This document shows positions 57,560-64,000 of a stretch of 64,000 bases of DNA, piece by piece (positions within the stretch are counted from its first letter, which is position 1; each line of letters begins with the position of its first letter). Below the pieces are notes generated by a model that was not told where the DNA came from, searched no databases, and saw nothing but the letters and a program-made list of their open reading frames with translations. The translations under genes were made by a program, and so were the position numbers. Where the stretch lies: positions 89,851,256 to 89,915,255 of the forward strand of contig OX235271.1 of the NCBI GenBank assembly GCA_944472155.2, in the 5' to 3' direction. Origin of the DNA: Trichobilharzia szidati (taxonomy: Eukaryota > Platyhelminthes > Trematoda > Strigeidida > Schistosomatidae).

Positions 57560-58245
57560 ACTATTGATCCTGAATGATAAGTTGGTTCCCGTCTTTTGGA
57601 CAACATGCTCTTTGGTGCAATCAAAACTTGACAGATTCCCTTCTCATGTACAAATTTACATGTATTTGCGGGGGTAGTTACATTAGGAGAACAGAAAGAA
57701 GGATACACCTCCGATTTTCCGAACATGTACCAAAAAGCCTATGTCTCAAGGGAAAAAAATACTTTTAACAGTGCCACTGTCAGGCATGTCCTTCATGCGG
57801 GTCATGAAGTGGAAGTCGCAAGATCGTTCAAAATTATCAGTAGGCAAAAGAGTTCAATTCTCCTCAAGTTCGCCAAAGCAATCGCCATCGAGCGCCTGAA
57901 ACCCGATTTAGGCGTTCAGAAAGAAGTGGTTATTAGTCTTTCCTTGCTTTGGTAACATGTTGTTTTCATCCTCTCTTTCATTTGATTGTGTAACGCTAAA
58001 ATATCCCATTATGTATGATTATTATTGTTTGGGATAAAGTGACTATTATTGTTATTATTATTACCATTGTATACATATATTGATTTTTTGTTAAGAAATG
58101 AACTCTCTGTGTTAGTATGTTAAAACTGTTTCTGTACATAAACTTAATAATGTCTTTAGGCTGAAAGCAGCTGATTCGAAGCCAACGAAATAAATGATGG
58201 TAATATTTTATTCTGCACAAACTGTTGTTCTTGCTTTAATAAAAT
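57560..58245 (+). pseudogene. Penelope-like element, lineage I, GIY-YIG region and 3' end
   Basis: Two overlapping frames cover the nuclease: YKFTCICGGSYIRRTERR (about 57650-57705), RFSEHVPKSLCLK. After a slip at about 57760 come ATVRHVLHAGHEVEVARSF, KIISRQKSSILLKFAKAIAI and ERLKPDLGVQKEVVISL to a stop at 57955. YIG is YIR, and the catalytic-type Glu of AEAIAI is replaced by Lys in AKAIAI, so even a repaired frame would probably be inactive. The 3' UTR ends at about 58245 with TTATTCTGCACAAACTG, shared with 23230-23260. Confidence 0.85.
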
Positions 58246-58311
58246 ACTATAGTCTGTCACTGTACTCGAAAATTTTCTAGCATCTATGTGTTACTGCAAA
58301 TACTTTTTTTT

Positions 58312-58425
58312 CCTTCACGTTCCCAGTGGAACATAGGGCTTCAAGCTAGTGGCTTGAAGTTTCTGTAGCAGCGTTTATTTTTACAGGATGAGGTTGCTAG
58401 CCTCATGCCCAACCTTCCCTGGGAG
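58312..58425 (-). mobile_element. SINE-C fragment with LINE-like tail
   Basis: Minus strand: GGTTGGGCATGAGGCTAGC, CTGCTACAGAAACTTCAAG, then GAAGCCCTATGTTCCACTGG at the tail (58340-58320). The head is missing. Confidence 0.7.
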
Positions 58426-59394
58426 ACTTTTGGATTCTTTACCATTTTCTGTGATAAATAAGTATAAAGATCCACAAAGTCCCAATGAGTATTACGTGTT
58501 TTAGGATAGAAAGCTACTAATTAAAATTATTCATATGAAAAGAAACAGAAAGAGCAGGATGCCATTTTCAAAATTATATTTAGGAGATAGAATTCAAAAG
58601 AATAATGTACCCTTGCAAAAAACTTGATTTTTGAAATCATACCAATTAAAAGTACTTTAAGCTTCAAAAACTATACATTTTAACGCTAATGAAGAATATT
58701 TAATGGTTTTTTATCATATTCTTTTTCAACTACAAGATCAGTTAACTACAGTGCCACATTCTTCATGGTTTCGGTACAAGGTGCTCATGGATGGTAGAAA
58801 TAAATTTTTTACAGAAAATAACCTTTTCTTTAATTTTAAGTGCAGTCTTAACATGTTTTTATCCATTAGTAAAGCTTTTAGTAAGTGTCTTCTAGATTCT
58901 CAGCTATAAATTAGAATTCATCACGTGTCGATTCATTTTGTGAGTTGATTATATAACAGATGGAATTAATCAGAACTTAAGCTTTTTTTCCATACCACAA
59001 ACCATTAAGTGGAAATATAAAAACCCATGCAAAGATCTTAATTAACATTTAGATTGCAAATCATACAATCAAGGGAAACCGGATTTATCCAAATGTATAA
59101 TATTTAAAGCCATATTTCGCAATTTAGTACATGAAAAACCACTCAGGTTAAAAACAAAATCCGGATAACCATCGGATAGATACTTATTTCTTAAGCTTTT
59201 TGAGTGGTTGGTTTTGGTCCTGTAAACAACTTTAAGGGATAAATCATGTGGGGCCAATGATGTGACTTCAAAAGATGTTCCCAAATTTAAGACTTCGCGG
59301 TCTTATGCTCACCTTTCATTATTTGTGATGACAACTGTTCAGCCACTGAGCTTCTTAGAAAATTTAACGGTTCTTACCCAACTATGTTTTTATC
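58426..59394. other. AT-rich DNA with a doubtful PLE remnant
   Basis: A minus-strand frame at 59284-59069 has LKVVYRTKTNHSKSLR, faintly like the FKVIYKVKNNLPKAIR segment of the PLE at 41170. I do not consider this established. Nothing else is seen. Confidence 0.35.
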
Positions 59395-59790
59395 ACTATC
59401 GAAGAAGTGTCGAGTTCCTCATTTCACTTCCTAGATGTGAAACCAGATAGAAGAGAGGATGGTACGTTAAAAAGGTCAATTTGCCGAAGGCCAACATTAA
59501 CAGGGCAGTACGCCAACTTCAGTACTTGGGTACCTCTTGGTAGGGAGAGAAATATTATCCGTTCTGTATGCTCCAGAATTCGGAAAATTTAATCCACAGA
59601 TACGGTCGAAATACAACTAGAAAACCTCCTCACAACTCTCTTAAGTAATGGATATCCTAGAAGGTTTATTGACAGAAACATAAAGAAAGAAACCATCTCC
59701 AGCTAAATCTTACTGCAAAAGATGACACTTTTATGAGTTTGGCATTCAAAGGTGACACCATTTCTGAAGCAATTAAAGGTAGTTTATCTA
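59395..59790 (+). pseudogene. Penelope-like element, RT C-terminal region
   Basis: Translation: SSSFHFLDVKPDRREDGTLKR (the FLD motif after the RT palm), SICRRPTLTGQYANFSTWVP, RERNIIRSVCSRIRKI, stop, STDTVEIQLENLL, LLSNGYPRRFIDRNI, then a frame shift to VWHSKVT. Close in type to the start of the 48165 copy. No nuclease follows. Confidence 0.8.
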
Positions 59791-61766
59791 AATGTATTAT
59801 ACTCTCTTTTCATTTAGCTGACCTACATTTGGTGATTACCAGCCCAAATATGATTCCACAATAAGTCAGTGAAGAAATACCGCTTATGTCCACCCCAATG
59901 CGCGTATACTCATTCACATATCTACACTACACCATATTCATGATTACTGATATCAAAGACTGCTACTGTGTTGTCAACAAACAATTAACTATGGAGGGAA
60001 AGTTGAGTAATGTCGCACTTATCACTTAACATGTAGTGAGTTCCTGCAGATGTTTATCTCTCTTAGTGACCGTAAAACACCTTTTTAAAATCTTGCACAT
60101 ATGTTACTGAATAGCTATCAATAACTGAACAATTTAGTATAGGTCTTTCTTCATGGCAGTTTTGATCACATGGCCACGTAAATGTTGTCAAACAAATATG
60201 TAATTTGATATTTAGTTAGGCAGAACACTTTTTTAATGAAACTTGATTTCTAAAAATGGATATATATTAACAAATAAGTATCTATGCTTTCAAATGAACT
60301 TCGTTGTTATCTTTTTTTCTTAGTGAACATAAGATATCCAAAGGCTTTTTAACAGTCATAAAAATATTTATGGCAAGTTATGCACTTATATGATGGAATC
60401 TTCAACCACCTGGTTGTCAGACAGTTATTAAGTAGGAAACTTAAGTATCTCCATCACTGATAAGTAAATAAAGTGATGCACAACTTTAGCATTTGTTTCA
60501 CTTGGAGGAGCAGCTTTTCACTTTCTTTTAAAACATATTATTACCAAAAAATTGATTAATGAACAAACGAATCACTCTTCAAGATTAGAGCTTGGTAATA
60601 TTTCTATCGATGAAAGTGAAACGAAGCGCTCATTAAAAATTGGGTCCGATACTTCAAACAAAGGAGCACCGAGGTAGTTGTGTTGGGAGAAAGTGGTTCT
60701 AATAATACCTCAGTTCTCGTTTGATTTTGCTTCCAGTCAACAGAAATTTTTCTGAAAGACTTTCAGCAAAGACGTCGCATAAATTTTGCGTTAAAGCAGG
60801 TAATTAAGGTTTTGAATTAGTTAACACATCACAACATGAATGACTTACGAAAACTTATGATCCCTAACACACTAGAAAATGTAAAGAGCATACACTGGTG
60901 TTTTCCACATATAATGCAATGCTTATAGAAGGGAAAAATGCAAATCGGCCTCCTGCGAGGATGAAGGCAAAATAATTTATGGAAAAATTAGAGACATTCA
61001 TCATTATGGTAAACAGCACGAAAGATGTACAATGTACAAATATATTTCCAACATTCCTGTAAAATTGACTCTAGACATTGTATCACCAATGAAGAATCAC
61101 TCCATAACATACACGCTTCATCAAATTTTATTTTAATCTATCACTCTAGAGAAACGATTTCACAAAATTTTCGTTGCACAAAAACATCCTTTCCCATATT
61201 TTGAGCTGTATGGTAGATGTCATCAGAATAAACCGTGAAAAATAAGTCATATTTAAGAATCCTTGTGCTAAGAAATTATAAGCAGTGGTTTTTTCACATG
61301 CTTCTTGATTCAGGTAATAAAAAATAAGATTTATGTAAGTTATTCTCTTTCTCATTATGGTCTCCTGAAAACTGCTTATTACTTGTAATGACTTTTTAGA
61401 GTATTAATGTTCATTTCCTATCATTCAATCCATTTTATATTTCAATATCTTGCAGTTTTTGTGAATAAAGTTTGGCATACTCATTGACATTTTGCGAAAT
61501 TGCACTAAACCTATGTTGTATTCTGCTCAATTGAGACCTATATCATTAATTTTCCCTTTTAATAAACTGAGTGCGTGATTAAGACTACATACTACTGATT
61601 GATTGCGATGAGTGATTGCAAACTACTAATTTCAACCAGTATGGCTTGACCAGCAATTCAGAAATCGGGTGGATATGTGTGAATGACATTTTTACAGTCT
61701 TAAATACAGAACATATCTCCAGCTTCCTGACACGCATAAACTCATCAGTAAGTGGAAATGAAAATA
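59791..61766. other. Unique AT-rich DNA
   Basis: Nearly 2 kb in which I recognise no gene, RNA or repeat. Confidence 0.5.
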
Positions 61767-62650
61767 CCATTTGAATCGGAAAATGAAAAAGGATAATTAG
61801 CTATTTTAGACTGTAAAATAAAACGAGTGGAAGAAGGTAGACCACACACTAGCGTTTATAAAAAGCCAACGCATTCTGCTAATAAATATTTAGAATTTAA
61901 ATCATCTCATCAGTTAACTGTCAAGGCAGACTTAGTTAAGTGTCTAACGAACCGAGCAGTAGCACTAAGTAGTACAAGCGAAGACCTAAATGACGAAATG
62001 AAACGGAGGGAAGAAGCTCTGGAGACAGATAATCATACTACAAAATTCATTAGGAATATCATAAAAGGTCAAAATAAAAATAATGGGGAAACTAATAATG
62101 ACAACATAAATAAGAGAGAATATAAGGCATCTTCAAATCTACCTCATAAGGAGGGGACATACGAGACCCTACGTAGGATCTTAAACAAAGCGGGAATTAG
62201 AGTGGCATTTAAAGCCACAAACTCATTCAGAGACAAGCTCTGTAGGTTAAAGGACACCATCGATCGACCTAATTAGACAAAATAATATAATTTATAAAAT
62301 ACCTTACAATGGCTGTGAGTGAGGTCAACTACATTGGTCAAGCTAGTAGATCCAAAGTAGTCAAATTTTCTGTCAGAACATAAGAAGGTTAGAATGGTTG
62401 ACCCTGAGAAGATAAGTAATTAAGAAAAAAAACTCAGCAATCGCACTGTACGCATTAACTTAATGGCCATACAATAGCGTGGGAGAGAGTTAAAAGTCTA
62501 AGAAGTAATACGGGTGGGTGGATTGAGACGTTGATTACAAAAATCTTGATCATCGAGTCTACATCCAACATGTGCAATAGGAATGACGCATCACTCATAC
62601 CGGAAATATGAAAAATACTACTACCAATCAAGTCAAGTGATGAAAAATAA
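61767..62650 (+). pseudogene. Penelope-like element, lineage II, RT C-terminus to GIY-YIG
   Basis: Starts IPFESENEKG, stop, LAILDCKIKRVEEG (the FLDC.I.R motif), then an open frame to 62276: HTSVYKKPTHSANKYLEF, KADLVKCLTNRAV, an Asn/Lys-rich linker, ETLRRILNKAGIRVAFK, SFRDKLCRLKD. The nuclease follows in broken frames: NIIYKIPYNG, YIGQ-like residues, SAIAL, and FIEST-type residues at about 62550. GTG at 61827 is only an open-frame start; real coding extends upstream. This is the largest lineage-II copy and defines its 3' end. Confidence 0.85.
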
Positions 62651-62835
62651 AGGAACTATATAAACGAAGTTATAAAGTTATGTGAGTACCTTGATATGAT
62701 TATGAGCGGCAATAATTTGTGCTCGAAACTTGGTCATCAGTAAATATTACTGTATAACACTGTGAGACTTTATCAAAATAAATGTTACCCATAATGGTAT
62801 TATAATCCACCACAGTGCACAAGTTTTATTCCTAT
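62651..62835 (+). mobile_element. Lineage-II PLE 3' terminus
   Basis: Contains TTGATATGATTATGAGC, GCTCGAAAC, ATCAGTAAATATTACTG, CACTGTGAGAC and the closing CACCACAGTGCACAAG. The same block occurs inverted at 14560-14673 and as both arms of the palindrome at 22594-22800. Confidence 0.8.
62691..62740 (+). ncRNA. Hammerhead-like fold at the PLE-II 3' end
   Basis: TTGAT pairs with ATCAG (stem I). Core stretch ATGATTAT, stem II GAGC (62704-62707) with GCTC (62721-62724), GAAA (62725-62728), CTTGG, site TC (62734-62735). If read as ATGATTA plus one extra T, positions 3 and 8 would be A and U, which could replace the usual C-G pair. This is tentative. Confidence 0.4.
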
Positions 62836-62859
62836 GTCAGAAATTGGGTGGTTTGAACT

Positions 62860-63000
62860 GACTCTGCTCTCTGGGCTTAATCGAAGCAGGTTCATCACTG
62901 ATGAGCTCGGTCCCAAACGATCGAAACAGCAGTCCAGTTTTGGACCACTTTGATCTGATTAGTGACTACTACTGGTTGACATAAGGGGTATATAAATACT
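62860..63000 (+). mobile_element. SINE-like repeat with hammerhead-like core, family F
   Basis: A possible head (GGGCTTAATCGAAGCAGG, GGTTCATCACTG), then CTGATGA at 62898-62904, GGTC..GATC (stem II, offset by GCTC), GAAA at 62923-62926, CAGCAG, TC, CAGT. It resembles SINE-A downstream of the core but the head differs. Confidence 0.45.
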
Positions 63001-63084
63001 CATCCAAACCAGTCACTAGTATGAAGTGTCTATCTTGCGTTAAAATTTCGTTAATAATGTATAGTCCAAAACATTGTTTTGGAA

Positions 63085-63250
63085 AGACCGAGGGAGAGGG
63101 CTCTCGAGTGGTTGCGCTACAGGGCGATACTGCATGCCGGTTTCGTCTCGCAAGAGACAGGGATAAGTGTTTTCGGTTCCCCTGAAAACCAATACCCAGT
63201 CAGTGGGTGTACCGTTATGTGAAAGACGAATTCTTCTCGTTCGCATTTAA
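63085..63250 (+). mobile_element. tRNA-headed SINE, family G
   Basis: GCTCTCGAGTGGTTGCGC (box A-like) at about 63100 and CCGGTTTCGTCTCG (box B-like) at about 63138, then a body with no match to A-D. Single copy in the window. Confidence 0.5.
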
Positions 63251-63764
63251 ATTTCCTGATTCATCGACAATTACGCATTCATCAAACTGAACTTAATTCA
63301 GTCCGTTCACAATTCCAAGGCGTGGTCATGTTATGTTTTCTTTTATTCAAAATGTCATATTTTACTCTCCGACCTCGTAAGTTTTACGTGACATGTACTT
63401 TTAAGGCAAGCTTCAAAGCAGGCTACACACTTTTCAGGTAATGAGACATAACTTATTGGAAACTAAAGACACAATATGTTTAATTTCTCATTCCTCTGAA
63501 GTGATTTATCAACGCTGTTGCAGTATATACTTCACATTATGAATTACGGAACATTTTTTATCAGAGTTTCCGTAATGGAGTCCCCTGTTTGATGCAGTAC
63601 ACAGAATAAATCACTTGCTAGTAGTTTATAGTCTATTTTATTTACCATTGTTCAGAATATTGGCGCTAAACTGTGCTTTAAACGTCATCAGTAGGTAACC
63701 GTATCAAACATAATTTAATTATAGTGTATAAATTTCACTGACTGCTGCGTTACTGGTTTAATCA
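63251..63764. other. Unique AT-rich DNA
   Basis: Nothing recognised. Confidence 0.5.
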
Positions 63765-63990
63765 CTAGTTGAAATCAGTTAGAGAACTACTGGAAAACCT
63801 GAGTGTATTAGATAGCTGTTTCGTCCCCGTTTGGGACTTCTCATCAGCACGCGTCCACTGCGGTTCGAACCAAGGACCTTTTGATTACAAGGTGAGCTTG
63901 TAGTCCATTCAGACACCGGGAACCGATCCAATGGCCCTTGAATTCCAACTTCACACCTGTAACCAATCAAATTCCTGCAAAAAACACTTG
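63765..63990 (-). mobile_element. SINE-A copy with head and hammerhead motif
   Basis: Minus strand: tRNA-like head about 63925-63865 (box B GGTTCGAACCGC inverse at 63862), hammerhead remnant at 63850-63804 (GTGCTG, ATGAGAA, GTCC.., GAAA, CAGCTA, TC, TAATAC) and tail to 63765. The 5' leader is replaced by plus-oriented tail sequence (CCTGTAACCAATC at 63956), so part of the element is inverted. Confidence 0.7.
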
Positions 63991-64000
63991 ATATTGCATT

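Noticed and set aside
58160..58195. GCTGATTCGAAGCCAACGAAA as a ribozyme at the lineage-I PLE 3' end
   Set aside because: No stem II between CTGAT and GAAA and no UH site or stem I after it. The matching region at 23200 is no better.
59069..59284. Minus-strand PLE nuclease remnant
   Set aside because: Only a weak resemblance over about 16 residues; no YIG, R..EH or catalytic Glu context.
1..64000. CRISPR array, operon or other prokaryotic feature
   Set aside because: No regular short repeats with spacers, no dense coding, and eukaryotic retroelements throughout.

Overview
The window looks like repeat-dense, AT-rich nuclear DNA of a digenean flatworm, most likely a schistosome. The main evidence is a degenerate copy of the Smα-type hammerhead-ribozyme SINE at 16560-16760, several Penelope-like element (PLE) fragments with GIY-YIG domains, RTE-type and CR1-type LINE fragments resembling schistosome SR/Perere elements, and many tRNA-headed SINEs. 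I recognise no host protein-coding gene, no functional tRNA and no rRNA. Everything I can name is mobile-element sequence, and the rest reads as unique AT-rich intergenic or intronic DNA.

Layout. 0.8-3.7 kb: a tandem pair of SINE-A on the minus strand, then an RTE 3' half on the plus strand. 5.7-10.2 kb: several SINE-D copies, two of them folded back on themselves, plus a SINE-A. 12.1-20.7 kb: SINE-C/A pieces, a PLE 3' end, a degenerate Smα and a free-standing hammerhead candidate. 21.9-29.6 kb: a SINE-D, a PLE interrupted by an almost perfect 207-bp palindrome, two more PLEs, two RTE fragments and a SINE-B. 30.8-38.1 kb: SINE-A arrays, a SINE-C, an unclassified LINE 3' end and a distinct PLE. 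39.7-41.6 kb: CR1, RTE and PLE fragments in series on the minus strand. 43.6-49.4 kb: SINE-C/D/A, a telomere-like stretch and two PLEs. 51.3-58.4 kb: SINE-B/A/C, the best-preserved coding region (a CR1-type reverse transcriptase at 53868-54899), an RTE fragment and a PLE. 59.4-64 kb: two PLE pseudogenes and further SINEs.

How the parts relate. Two tRNA-headed repeat families, here called A and D, each carry a hammerhead-ribozyme layout (stem I, CUGANGA-type core, stem II, GAAA, short palindromic stem III, UH site) just downstream of an RNA polymerase III-like head. At several loci the tail of one unit runs straight into the head of the next in the same orientation, with motif-to-motif spacing of roughly 390-410 bp for A. 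This is the organisation expected of retrozyme-like elements that pass through ribozyme-cut multimeric or circular RNA. Candidate machinery (PLEs) sits in the same window. A third family, SINE-C, shares its 3' tail with the RTE LINE and is probably mobilised by it. Family names A-G and all consensus statements are mine, made by eye from copies in this window. None has been checked against a database.
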